Below, piece after piece: positions 8,072 to 17,049 of a stretch of 64,000 nucleotides of DNA; within the stretch, counting starts at the first letter, position 1; each line of letters opens with the position of its first letter. Where the stretch lies: contig CALWCE010000005.1 in NCBI GenBank assembly GCA_944376295.1, positions 1-64,000 on the forward strand, in the 5' to 3' direction. Below the pieces are notes generated by a model. The model was not told the DNA's origin. It saw only the letters and a program-made list of their open reading frames with translations, and did no database searches. The position numbers and the translations under genes are program-made. The stretch is from an uncultured Clostridia bacterium. Lineage in GTDB: Bacteria > Bacillota > Clostridia > Christensenellales > Borkfalkiaceae.

Positions 8072-8662
8072 CTAAGCAAGCAGTTTTTTTTCCTTTAAGA
8101 GGGGGAGAAGAGCGAGCGTCTTTGCAGAAAGGGATGCTTCGTCTCCGTCATTGCGGACAAAAAAGCAGCCGCGGGGGAGTTTTCCGTCATAATCGAACTG
8201 TTTTGCGATGCGCTCTTCCGCCTCCTGCAGCGTGATGCCGTCGCGTTCGGCAGCGGAGCGCATGCGTTCTTCTTTGCTGCGCAGTACGACGACGACGCCG
8301 TCAAACAGTTCAGTCATACCGCTCTCGAAGAGGAGCGGCACTTCGGCAAAGCAGTCTCGTCCCGCTCTCTCCATCTGCTCTTTCAGCCGTGCATAGATGC
8401 GGGGGTGCGCGTAGGCGTTGAGCCGTTCGAGCGCCTTCCTGTCAGAAAAGACAAGGGCGGAGAGCGCTTTTTTGTCCGGTTTTCCGTCCGGGAAACAGGA
8501 GGGGAAACGCGTCCGAAGCCCGTCAAGATAGTCTTTCTCCTGCCACAGGGCGCGGTTGATCTCATCGCAGGAGAAAACGGGATATCCCTGTTCTTGGAGG
8601 ATGCGGCATACGGTGCTTTTCCCGCTTCCGATCCCGCCCGTTACGGCAATTTTATTTGGCAT
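8072..8662 (-). CDS. coaE: Dephospho-CoA kinase
   Basis: 196 residues, typical CoaE length. The P-loop GGIGSGKST is at residues 9-17, with the family's CDEINR, the LIFE-like LLFESG segment around residue 110 and an R-rich lid (RSKEERMRSAAERD). It phosphorylates the 3' hydroxyl of dephospho-CoA, the last step of CoA synthesis. Its ATG (8660-8662) lies inside the end of polA, an 11-nt overlap; polA-coaE adjacency is common in Firmicutes. Confidence 0.96.
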   Translation of the reverse strand: MPNKIAVTGGIGSGKSTVCRILQEQGYPVFSCDEINRALWQEKDYLDGLRTRFPSCFPDGKPDKKALSALVFSDRKALERLNAYAHPRIYARLKEQMERAGRDCFAEVPLLFESGMTELFDGVVVVLRSKEERMRSAAERDGITLQEAEERIAKQFDYDGKLPRGCFFVRNDGDEASLSAKTLALLPLLKEKKLLA

Positions 8663-11186
8663 CGTACCAACTCCTTCCCGTATTGACGTCGGCGATGAGC
8701 GGCACCTCGAGCGTTACGGCGTTTTCCATCTCTTCTTTGAGCACGGCGGCAGTCCGTTCCGCTTCCTCTTTGGGCGCGTCGAGGATGAGTTCGTCGTGTA
8801 CCTGCAATACGAGTTTCGCGGAAAGACCTTCTCTTTTGAGACGGCGGTCGACGGCAAGCATGGCAAGCTTGATGATATCCGCCGAGCTTCCCTGAAGGGG
8901 CATGTTCATGGCGGCGCGTTCGCCGAAGGAGCGCGTCGTGTAGCTCGACGATTTGAGCTCGGGCATATAGCGCTTTCTTCCGAGGATGGTCGTCACATAG
9001 CCGTCCTCGCGGGCGCGGCGCACGTTTCCGTCCATATACTCGCGGACTTCGGGGTAGGTCGCAAAATAGCCGTCGATATAGCGTTGCGCTTCGGACGCGG
9101 AGCAGCCGAGATCTTTGGAGAGCCCGTAAGCGGAAATGCCGTAGATGATGCCGAAGTTGACGGCTTTGGCGCGGCGGCGAAGCTCGGGCGTCACTTGTTC
9201 GGGCGGCACTTTGAAGATGAGCGATGCCGTGGCGGCGTGGATATCCCTGCCTTCGTGATAGGCTTTGCGAAGAAGCTTTGCGCCGCTGAAGTGGGCGAGG
9301 AGCCTCAACTCGATCTGCGAATAGTCCGCATCGACGAGCACGTTCCCTTCGCGGGCGATGAAGAGCTTCCTCAGTTCTCTCCCTTCCTCGCGGCGGACGG
9401 GGATATTCTGCAGGTTGGGGTTGGCGCTCGAGAGCCGCCCCGTCGTCGTCATCGTCTGGTTATATGTCGTATGCACGATGCCCTCTTTGATGAGCGGGCG
9501 GATGCCGTCGATGTAGGTGGAGCGGAGCTTCTGGATCTCCCGATAGCGCAGGATGAGCCGTGCGATCTCGTGTTCGCCCGCAAGCTGTTCGAGCACTTCC
9601 GCGTTCGTGGAATAGTCGCCGCGCGCCGTCTTCTTGACGCCTTTCGTACTGTAGCCCAATTTTTCAAAGAGCACTTCGGAAAGCTTCATCGAAGAATTGA
9701 GGTTGAATTCGCAGCCCGCGAGCGCATAGATGCGCTTCGTGAGCGTCTCCATTTCCGAAGCATAGCGCGCGGAGAACTCGGGGAATTTTTCCTCGTCCAC
9801 GCGCACGCCCGTCTCTTCCATTTCATAGAGCACGCGCGAGAGGGGAAGTTCGAGTTCACGGTAAAGGCGCATGCTGTCCTCGTCGGCGGCCCGCAGTGCG
9901 TCCTGAAAGCCGCGCCTGAGTGCATAGGCGCAGTTGGAAGACGGAAGGGCGTATTCGCGGGCAAAATCTTCTGCGGTCGCCGCCTTTCTGCCCGAATTGA
10001 GAAGATAGGACAAAAGCCCGACATCCTCGACGGGGCAGCTCACGGGCGCAGGCGCAAAGCGGTGCAGGAGCGCTTTGTAGTCGTCCACGACGGCTCGTTT
10101 GTCTTCCGCAAACAGGGGGGCGAACAGCGCGGCTGCCTCCTCGGGAAAGTACCCGGGGTCGAGGAGCGTCTTTTTACAGGGGAAGATATATTCCGTGTCA
10201 CCGATGCAGATGTGTGTGCCGCCTTCTTTGTCCTCGGCAAAAGCGAAACTTTCCGCGGCTTGAAATGCCGATCGAAAGGCGTCCCGATCGGGCAGCGTCA
10301 CCGTTTCCGCATCCGATCTTTCGTATTCTTCGAAGAGAGAAGAGTGAACGAGCGTACGGAATTCCAGCTTATCGAGCGCGGCGCGCGCTTCGGCGGAGAA
10401 GGGGACATGAACGGAAAACTCCTCGAGGGGAATGGGAAGGGGGACATTCGTGTCGATTCGGGCGAGCGTGTGCGAAAGTTTTGCGCTCTCCCTTCCCGCA
10501 AGAAGACGGTTTTTCACGCCCGCCGCAAGTTCGTCAAGGTGCTCATAGACGCCTTCCGCCGTGCCGTATTTTTGCAGCAGCGAGAGGGCGGTCTTGGGAC
10601 CGATACCGGGAACGCCTGGGATATTGTCGGAAGCGTCTCCCATGAGCGCCTTCTCTTCGACGATCTGCGCGGGGGTGAGACCCACCTTTTCAAAGAAGTT
10701 TTCGTTGGTGAGACGGTCGGTCTCGGTGACACCGCGCTTGGTGAAGCATACCGTAACATTCTCGTTCACGAGCTGATAGGAGTCCCTGTCGCCCGTATAG
10801 ATGACGGAGGCAACGCCCTCGTAGGCGCGCGAGAGAGTGCCGATGAGATCGTCCGCCTCATAGCCTTCAAGTTCCACATAGCGGATGCGCATGGCGCGGA
10901 GCACCTCTTTGAGCGCGGGGAACTGCATGACGAGCGCTTCGGGCGTCGGGGTGCGCGTACCCTTATATCCCCCGTACATCTTGTGGCGGAAGGTGGGGGC
11001 GTGCAGGTCGAAAGCGACCCCGAGGTAGTCGGGCTTCTCTTCTTCAAGGATCTTGAAGATAAATTTGACAAAGCCGAAGATGGCGTTGGTGGGGAACCCG
11101 TCTTTGGTCGTGAATCCGTTGATCGCATAGAACGCGCGGTTCATGAGGCTGTTGCCGTCGATGAGAACGAGAGTCTTCTTTTCCAT
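8652..11186 (-). CDS. polA: DNA polymerase I
   Basis: 844 residues from ATG 11184-11186. Residues 1-290 form the 5' nuclease (LIDGNSLMNRAFYA, GYEADDLIGTL, GDASDNIPGVPGIGPKTA). The middle region is a degenerate 3'-5' exonuclease domain: the DxE metal site is replaced (FAFAEDKEGG), so proofreading is probably absent. The polymerase domain has motif A DADYSQIELRLLAHFSG, motif B RRAKAVNFGIIYGIS and motif C QVHDELILD. It fills gaps and removes Okazaki primers. The open frame runs on to 12584, but that extension is antisense to the ABC transporter and lacks the family's N-terminus, so I reject it. Confidence 0.97.
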   Translation of the reverse strand: MEKKTLVLIDGNSLMNRAFYAINGFTTKDGFPTNAIFGFVKFIFKILEEEKPDYLGVAFDLHAPTFRHKMYGGYKGTRTPTPEALVMQFPALKEVLRAMRIRYVELEGYEADDLIGTLSRAYEGVASVIYTGDRDSYQLVNENVTVCFTKRGVTETDRLTNENFFEKVGLTPAQIVEEKALMGDASDNIPGVPGIGPKTALSLLQKYGTAEGVYEHLDELAAGVKNRLLAGRESAKLSHTLARIDTNVPLPIPLEEFSVHVPFSAEARAALDKLEFRTLVHSSLFEEYERSDAETVTLPDRDAFRSAFQAAESFAFAEDKEGGTHICIGDTEYIFPCKKTLLDPGYFPEEAAALFAPLFAEDKRAVVDDYKALLHRFAPAPVSCPVEDVGLLSYLLNSGRKAATAEDFAREYALPSSNCAYALRRGFQDALRAADEDSMRLYRELELPLSRVLYEMEETGVRVDEEKFPEFSARYASEMETLTKRIYALAGCEFNLNSSMKLSEVLFEKLGYSTKGVKKTARGDYSTNAEVLEQLAGEHEIARLILRYREIQKLRSTYIDGIRPLIKEGIVHTTYNQTMTTTGRLSSANPNLQNIPVRREEGRELRKLFIAREGNVLVDADYSQIELRLLAHFSGAKLLRKAYHEGRDIHAATASLIFKVPPEQVTPELRRRAKAVNFGIIYGISAYGLSKDLGCSASEAQRYIDGYFATYPEVREYMDGNVRRAREDGYVTTILGRKRYMPELKSSSYTTRSFGERAAMNMPLQGSSADIIKLAMLAVDRRLKREGLSAKLVLQVHDELILDAPKEEAERTAAVLKEEMENAVTLEVPLIADVNTGRSWYDAK

Positions 11187-11239
11187 ATCTCTATTGTAAC
11201 ACGCGCGGAGAAATTTTGCAAGAAAAAGGCGGAAATCGC

Positions 11240-11268
11240 TTGATTTTTGAGCCCTTGTGGGATATAAT
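11240..11268 (+). promoter_or_regulatory. Promoter of tRNA-Leu(CAA)
   Basis: TTGATT (11240-11245), 17-bp spacer, TATAAT (11263-11268), 14 bp before the tRNA. Confidence 0.8.
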
Positions 11269-11281
11269 GAGCGGGTAATAT

Positions 11282-11368
11282 GCCGCTGTGGTGGAATTGG
11301 CAGACGCGTCGGACTCAAAATCCGATGGTAGCGATACCGTATCGGTTCGACCCCGATCAGCGGCACCA
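11282..11368 (+). tRNA. tRNA-Leu(CAA)
   Basis: 87-nt class II tRNA with encoded CCA. Acceptor GCCGCTG pairs with CAGCGGC; the anticodon stem TCGGA/TCCGA encloses CTCAAAA, giving anticodon CAA (codon UUG). Long variable arm and T loop TTCGACC are present. Confidence 0.95.
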
Positions 11369-11373
11369 TGTTT

Positions 11374-11401
11374 CGGGCAGGGATCTCCTGTCCGTTTTTT
11401 T
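11374..11401 (+). terminator. Terminator after tRNA-Leu(CAA)
   Basis: Eight-base-pair stem CGGGCAGG/CCTGTCCG with a 5-nt loop, followed by seven T. Confidence 0.8.
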
Positions 11402-11463
11402 GTATGCGGAACGCTTTTTTGCAGGCAGCCTTCTCGCGATCTATTTTTTCCGTGAGCAGGGGA

Positions 11464-11492
11464 TTGACAATGGACCGAGCGAGTGCTAAAAT
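11464..11492 (+). promoter_or_regulatory. Promoter of the four-gene ABC exporter operon
   Basis: TTGACA (11464-11469), 17-bp spacer, TAAAAT (11487-11492). RBS GGGAG lies upstream of ATG 11535. Confidence 0.8.
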
Positions 11493-11534
11493 GTAATAGT
11501 TTGCATTTTCTTTACGACCGGGAGAAAACGAGGG

Positions 11535-13325
11535 ATGATCTTCGGGAAATACATCAACAAATACTATCTGAAATATGCCTGGATCCTTCTGGTGGGGCTT
11601 GCGGCGCTTATCCTTGTCGATTATTTTCAGCTCGAAGTTCCCGAGCTTTACCGCAAGGTCGTCAACGGCATCAATACGGGGGTCGTCGAGACGGCGGAAG
11701 GCACCGTTCCCTTCGATCTGAACTTCCTGCTCGACCGCATCTGTATGCCTCTCATTATCATCATCCTCGTGATGGTGGTGGGGCGCTTTACCTGGCGCAT
11801 CTGCTTCTTCGGCACGGGCATCCGCGTGGAAACTTCCATCCGCGACAGGATGTTCGACCACTGCAAAGATCTTTCCGCCCAATACTATCAGGTCAATAAA
11901 GTGGGGAATCTCATGTCCCTGTTTACGAACGATCTCGAGACCATCCAGGAATGCTTCGGCTCGGGCATCATGATGATGTGCGACGCGGCGTTTTTGGGCA
12001 TCCTCACCGTCGTCAAAATGTGGCGCATGGACGTGTGGCTCACGCTGCTTGCGCTCATCCCCATGGCGCTGCTGCTCGCGAGCGGCATCATCGTCGGAAA
12101 ATACATGACGAAGAAGTGGGAGACCCGCCAGGCAGCTTTTTCCGACCTTTCCGACTTCTCGCAGGAGAGCTTTTCGGGCATCGCCGTCATCAAGGCGTTC
12201 GTCAAGGAGACGAAAGAGCTGCTTGCCTTTCGCCGCCTCAACAAGCGCAACGAAGAGGTCAACGTCTCCTATACGAAGGCTTCGACGCTCCTCAATATCA
12301 CGGTGACGCTCTTTGTCGAGTCCGTCATCTGCATCATTTTGGGCTACGGCGGCTATCTCGTCTATCAGGGGCAGTTCGACGCGGGGCAGCTCGTCGAATA
12401 TATCGGCTACTTCACGGCGATGGTCTGGCCCGTGATGGCGGTCTCCCAGCTCATCGAAATGACGTCGCGCGGCAAGGCCTCTTTGAACCGCGTCAGCGAA
12501 CTCCTTGACGCGAAGCAGGATGTTGTCGATAAGCCTGACGTGGAGGACGTCAAGGACATCGAGGGGCGCATTGAGTTCCGCCACCTCACCTTCCGCTACC
12601 CGGACGGCGAGTTCGACGTTTTAAAAGACGTCTCCTTCACCATCGAGCCGGGCGAAAACGTGGGGCTCGTGGGCAAGACGGGCTCGGGCAAGACGACCAT
12701 CGTCGATCTTATTCTTCGCACCTACAACGTGCCGGACGGCACCGTCTTTTTGGACGGGCACGACGTCAACACCATTCCCATCCGCGACGTGCGCGCCGCG
12801 GCGGCGTACGTCCCGCAGGATAACTTTTTGTTCAGCGACACCATCGAAAACAACATCGCCTTTGCCTATGAGGGCGAACAGGCGGCGGAAGCGGAGGCGG
12901 CGGAAGAAGCTGCCCGCCTTGCCGCCGTGCACGACAACATCGTCGGTTTCAAAGATAAATACATGACCATGCTCGGCGAGCGCGGCGTCACCGTCTCGGG
13001 CGGGCAGAAGCAGCGCATCTCCATCGCGCGCGCCCTCATGAAACACGCCAAGATCCTCATCCTGGACGATTCCGTCTCCGCCGTCGACACCAAGACGGAG
13101 CAGGAGATCCTGACGAACCTCAAAAAGAACAGGGCGGGGCTCACGACCATCCTCATCGCGCACCGCATCTCCACCGTCGAAGATATGGACAAGATCGTCT
13201 TCATCGACGACGGGCGGGTCGTGGACGTCGGCACGCACGACGAGCTCGTCCTGCGCTGCCCCGACTATAAGAAAATGGTCGATCTTCAGAAACTCGAAGA
13301 TGAGGGGAGGCAGCACAATGCGTGA
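11535..13325 (+). CDS. ABC exporter half-transporter 1 (degenerate Walker B)
   Basis: 596 residues: an ABC_membrane domain with six helices (about residues 15-310), then a nucleotide-binding domain. Walker A GKTGSGKTT is near 379, signature VSGGQ near 487, Walker B ILILDDSVSAVD near 508, switch AHRIST. The catalytic Glu after Walker B is Asp, as in the degenerate subunit of heterodimeric exporters (TM287, YheI/BmrC type). The next gene overlaps by 8 nt and carries the intact Glu, so the two probably form one heterodimer in the membrane. Substrate unknown: drug, lipid or peptide are all possible. Confidence 0.92.
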   Translation: MIFGKYINKYYLKYAWILLVGLAALILVDYFQLEVPELYRKVVNGINTGVVETAEGTVPFDLNFLLDRICMPLIIIILVMVVGRFTWRICFFGTGIRVETSIRDRMFDHCKDLSAQYYQVNKVGNLMSLFTNDLETIQECFGSGIMMMCDAAFLGILTVVKMWRMDVWLTLLALIPMALLLASGIIVGKYMTKKWETRQAAFSDLSDFSQESFSGIAVIKAFVKETKELLAFRRLNKRNEEVNVSYTKASTLLNITVTLFVESVICIILGYGGYLVYQGQFDAGQLVEYIGYFTAMVWPVMAVSQLIEMTSRGKASLNRVSELLDAKQDVVDKPDVEDVKDIEGRIEFRHLTFRYPDGEFDVLKDVSFTIEPGENVGLVGKTGSGKTTIVDLILRTYNVPDGTVFLDGHDVNTIPIRDVRAAAAYVPQDNFLFSDTIENNIAFAYEGEQAAEAEAAEEAARLAAVHDNIVGFKDKYMTMLGERGVTVSGGQKQRISIARALMKHAKILILDDSVSAVDTKTEQEILTNLKKNRAGLTTILIAHRISTVEDMDKIVFIDDGRVVDVGTHDELVLRCPDYKKMVDLQKLEDEGRQHNA

Positions 13326-15201
13326 GTATTATCCTCTCATCGTCGTGGGCGGCGTCATCGGGCTCATCTCCATCGTCTTTTCGCTCGCTTATGCGCTCAT
13401 CAAGAACAAGAAGGAAGCGATCGGCTTCGACCGCAACATGAAGGACGGGGAGATCGTTCGGCGTCTCCTCGCATATGCAAAGCCGCACTGGCGGAGTTTT
13501 GTCTTTGCGGGGCTGTGCATGGCGTTCTCCATTGCCTATGACATCGCTTCGCCTCTTCTCATCGGCTATATCGAAGAGGTCGTGAGCGCCGAGTTCGAAC
13601 TTCCCAAACTCTTTTTGCTCGTCGGCGTGTATGCGGGCATCCTCATCGTCTCGCTCGCGAGCTCCTACGCGCAGGCGATCGTGCTGCAAAAGACGGGCCA
13701 GCGCATCCTCTCGAAGCTGAGAGAGGACCTCTTCTCGCATATCGAAGGGCTTTCGCACGCCCAGCTCAACCTCATCCCCGTGGGGAAACTCGTGACGCGC
13801 GTCACCAACGACACCAACGCCATCTCGATGATGTTCACGAACATCCTCGTCAACCTCATCAAGAACGTGTTCGTCGTTCTCGGCGTGCTCGTCGCCATGT
13901 TCATCCTGCATCTCGAGCTCACCTTGATGGTGCTGTGCTTTGCGCCCTTCATCGTGCTCTTCACGCTCATCTTCCGCAAGTTCTCGCGGCGGGCGTACCG
14001 CAAAGTCAAGGACGGCACGACGGACATCAATACCTTTCTTTCGGAAAATCTGTCGGGCATGAAGATCACGCAGATCTTTAACCGCCAGCAGCGCAAGATG
14101 CAGGAGTTCGACAAGAAGAACAAGACGCTCGCCTCCGCCAAGCATCAGCAGATCTTCGTCTTCGGTATCTTCCGTCCGCTCGTCTATATGCTGTACATCG
14201 CCTCCGTGCTGTGCCTTCTTTATCTGGGCGGCAAGGGGTATCTCAATGGCGCGTCCTTCCTCGGCAATCCCGTGTCAAGCGCGACGGTCGTCACCTTCTA
14301 CATGTATCTTTCCAAGTTCTTCAACCCCATCCAGAGCCTTGCAGAGCAGTTCAACTGGCTGCAGTCGGCGTTTGCTTCGGCGGAGAAGATCTTTACGGTG
14401 TTCGATATGCAGCCCGAAGTCGTCGACGAAGAGGGGGCGATCGAACTTACCGAAGTGAAAGGGGAGATCGAATTTCAGGACGTCTGGTTTGCGTATGTGC
14501 CGGGCGAATGGGTCTTGAAGGGCGTTTCCTTCCACGTCAACGCGCGCGATACGGTGGCGTTCGTGGGCTCGACGGGCTCGGGCAAAACGACCATCCTCTC
14601 GCTCATCTGCCGCAATTACGACATTCAGAAGGGGCGCATCCTCATCGACGGCATCGATATCAGACACATCAAGATCGCGTCGCTCCGCCGTCATTTCGGG
14701 CAGATGCTCCAAGACGTGTTCCTCTTTTCGGGTACCATCCGAAGCAATATCGTGCTCCGCGACGACATCCCCGACGAGGAGATCATGCGCGTATGCGACT
14801 ATGTGAACGCCTCTTCCTTCATCGGCAAGCTCGAAAAGGGGCTGGACGAAGAAGTGCGCGAGCGCGGCAACAACTTCTCGGCAGGACAGCGCCAGCTTCT
14901 CTCCTTTGCGCGCACCATCGTGCATAAGCCTTCCGTCATGATCCTCGACGAGGCGACCGCCAACATCGATACGGAGACGGAAGTGCTCATCCAGGATTCG
15001 CTCGAAAAAATGATGAACATCGGCACCATGCTCATCGTGGCGCACCGTCTTTCCACCATCCGCAACGCGGATAAGATCATCGTGCTTTCCCACGGGGAGA
15101 TCCTCGAAGAAGGCACGCACCGCGAACTCCTCGAAAAGAAGGGGAGATATTACCGCCTCTATACCTTGCAGGCGCACCGCGAGCAGCTCATTAACGCTTG
15201 A
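13318..15201 (+). CDS. ABC exporter half-transporter 2 (canonical Walker B)
   Basis: 627 residues. Residues 1-30 add an extra N-terminal hydrophobic segment (PLIVVGGVIGLISIVFSLAYAL) before the usual six-helix domain. Walker A GSTGSGKTT is near 415, signature FSAGQRQ near 520, Walker B MILDEATANID near 542 with the catalytic Glu, switch AHRLST. I use ATG 13318 (RBS GAGGGGAGG), which overlaps gene 1's stop by 8 nt; an upstream in-frame ATG at 13300 lies inside gene 1. Its FSAGQ signature would complete the degenerate ATP site formed with gene 1's Asp. Partner of gene 1 by inference. Confidence 0.92.
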   Translation: MREYYPLIVVGGVIGLISIVFSLAYALIKNKKEAIGFDRNMKDGEIVRRLLAYAKPHWRSFVFAGLCMAFSIAYDIASPLLIGYIEEVVSAEFELPKLFLLVGVYAGILIVSLASSYAQAIVLQKTGQRILSKLREDLFSHIEGLSHAQLNLIPVGKLVTRVTNDTNAISMMFTNILVNLIKNVFVVLGVLVAMFILHLELTLMVLCFAPFIVLFTLIFRKFSRRAYRKVKDGTTDINTFLSENLSGMKITQIFNRQQRKMQEFDKKNKTLASAKHQQIFVFGIFRPLVYMLYIASVLCLLYLGGKGYLNGASFLGNPVSSATVVTFYMYLSKFFNPIQSLAEQFNWLQSAFASAEKIFTVFDMQPEVVDEEGAIELTEVKGEIEFQDVWFAYVPGEWVLKGVSFHVNARDTVAFVGSTGSGKTTILSLICRNYDIQKGRILIDGIDIRHIKIASLRRHFGQMLQDVFLFSGTIRSNIVLRDDIPDEEIMRVCDYVNASSFIGKLEKGLDEEVRERGNNFSAGQRQLLSFARTIVHKPSVMILDEATANIDTETEVLIQDSLEKMMNIGTMLIVAHRLSTIRNADKIIVLSHGEILEEGTHRELLEKKGRYYRLYTLQAHREQLINA

Positions 15202-15231
15202 ATATCCGGCTGCCCGCGTTCGGGAGTCCTT

Positions 15232-17049
15232 ATGAAACAAAGCAAAAACGCGCCCCGCTTTACGAAGACGGGGATGCTCGTCTATTTTCTGAAGGGGAGC
15301 TTGGGGCTGTTCGCCGTGAGTATCCTCTGCAATCTCTTTATGACCTTTCTCCTCGTGCTCATCCCGCAGCTCATCGGCTTTACGGTGGACTGCGTCATCG
15401 GCACGGAGGAAGTCTCGTCTTCCTACGAGATCTTCGTCCGCATCTTCGGCGGGATCGAACGGCTCAAGGAAAATATCTGGCTCATTGCCCTCGTCGTCGT
15501 GGCGCTCTCGCTCGTCACGGCGCTTTTCCGTTACGGCAACAACTTTTTCAATCTGCACGCCAATCAGATCATGCTGAAGCGCATGCGCGATACGCTCTTT
15601 TCGCACCTGCAGCGGCTGCCTCTTTCCTGGCACCATACGAACAACACGGGCGATATCATCCAGCGCTGCACCTCCGACGTCGACGCCATCTCCAACTTCG
15701 TTTCCGGGCAGCTCGTGACGCTCTTCCGCATCGTCATCATGATCGTTCTTTCGATGACGCTCATGTTCTTGACGGATGTGCGGCTCGCGCTCATTGCCGC
15801 CGCCTTTCTTCCCGCCATCGTGGGATATTCGGCGATATTTTATGCACGGCTTCTTCCCGAATACCGCAAGTGCGACGAAGAGGAAGGCGTGCTCTCCACC
15901 ATCGCGCAGGAGAACTTTACGGGCGTGCGCGTCGTGCGCGCGTTCGGCAGAGAAAAGGAGGAACGGGATAAGTTCGAAACGCAGAACACGCACTATACGG
16001 GGCAGTGGGTGCGCGTCATGCGGCAGAGCGCGCTCTTTTGGACGACGAGCGACCTTCTCACTGCCCTGCAGCTTCTTTTCATCCTCGTCTTCGGCACCGT
16101 TTTCTGCGTGAACGGTTCGCTGAGCGCAGGTCAGCTCATCATCTTCATTTCATACAGCACGCTGCTCGTGGGGCCGATGGGCATGCTGGGGCGCGTCATC
16201 TCCAACATGAGCCGCGCGGGCATCGCGCTCGGGCGCATCGCAGAGATCATGAATGCGAAGGAGGAGGTCTACGGAAGCCGGGAACCCCTGCACGGGGATA
16301 TCGTCTTCGACCGGGTGACGTTCGGCTATGAAGAAGGCAAGCCCGTTTTGTCCGACGTCTCTTTCACCGTGAAGGAGGGCACGACGCTGGGCATCCTCGG
16401 CGGCACGGGGAGCGGCAAGTCGACGATCGCCTATCTTTTGGACGGGCTCTATCCGCTGACTTCGGGCAAGATCACGATCGGCGGAAAGGATATCTTTGAA
16501 CTTTCCCCCGCGACGGTGAGGGGCGCGGTCGGTTTTGTATTGCAGGAGGGCTTCCTCTTTTCGCGGACGATCGGGGAAAATATCTCGATCGCCGCTCCCG
16601 AAGCGGGGGAAGACGCCGTCCGCCGTGCGGCGCACCTTGCCTGCGTGGACGAGCATATCGAAGCCTTTCCCGAAGGATATGCAACGGAAGTGGGGGAGCG
16701 CGGCGTCACCCTCTCGGGCGGGCAGAAACAGCGCGTCTCCATTGCCCGCACCCTCATGCGCAAGACGCCCGTGCTCGTCTTCGACGATTCTCTCTCCGCC
16801 GTGGACAGCGAAACGGACGCCAAGATCCGCGCCCGCCTCGGGGAAAATCTTTCGGGCGTCACCAAACTCATCATCTCGCACCGCGTGACGACGGTCATGG
16901 GCGCGGAAATGCTCATCGTGCTCGAAGACGGGCGCATCGCAGAGCAGGGTACGCACGAAGAACTCATGCAAAAAGGGGGCATCTACCGAACCATCTACGA
17001 GATGCAGATGGCGCTTCCCAAAGACCTCAAGGAGGAACTGTATGGCTGA
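15232..17049 (+). CDS. ABC exporter half-transporter 3 (degenerate Walker B)
   Basis: 605 residues, six-helix domain followed by an NBD. Walker A GGTGSGKST is near 388, signature LSGGQKQR near 495, Walker B VLVFDDSLSAVD near 516, switch SHRVTT. The catalytic Glu is again Asp. It starts 30 nt after gene 2 and overlaps gene 4 by 8 nt, repeating the degenerate-then-canonical order of genes 1 and 2. This suggests the operon encodes two separate heterodimeric exporters, perhaps born by duplication of a pair. Confidence 0.92.
   Translation: MKQSKNAPRFTKTGMLVYFLKGSLGLFAVSILCNLFMTFLLVLIPQLIGFTVDCVIGTEEVSSSYEIFVRIFGGIERLKENIWLIALVVVALSLVTALFRYGNNFFNLHANQIMLKRMRDTLFSHLQRLPLSWHHTNNTGDIIQRCTSDVDAISNFVSGQLVTLFRIVIMIVLSMTLMFLTDVRLALIAAAFLPAIVGYSAIFYARLLPEYRKCDEEEGVLSTIAQENFTGVRVVRAFGREKEERDKFETQNTHYTGQWVRVMRQSALFWTTSDLLTALQLLFILVFGTVFCVNGSLSAGQLIIFISYSTLLVGPMGMLGRVISNMSRAGIALGRIAEIMNAKEEVYGSREPLHGDIVFDRVTFGYEEGKPVLSDVSFTVKEGTTLGILGGTGSGKSTIAYLLDGLYPLTSGKITIGGKDIFELSPATVRGAVGFVLQEGFLFSRTIGENISIAAPEAGEDAVRRAAHLACVDEHIEAFPEGYATEVGERGVTLSGGQKQRVSIARTLMRKTPVLVFDDSLSAVDSETDAKIRARLGENLSGVTKLIISHRVTTVMGAEMLIVLEDGRIAEQGTHEELMQKGGIYRTIYEMQMALPKDLKEELYG

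Noticed and set aside
8556-11243. Plus-strand 895-residue open frame opposite polA
   Set aside because: It is a GC-rich shadow with Arg/His/Val-rich composition and no motifs; polA on the other strand is unmistakable.
11187-12584. Upstream extension of polA giving a 1310-residue open frame
   Set aside because: It is antisense to the first ABC exporter gene and to tRNA-Leu(CAA). The PolA family starts at the ATG at 11186, with the expected LIDGNSLMNRAF N-terminus.
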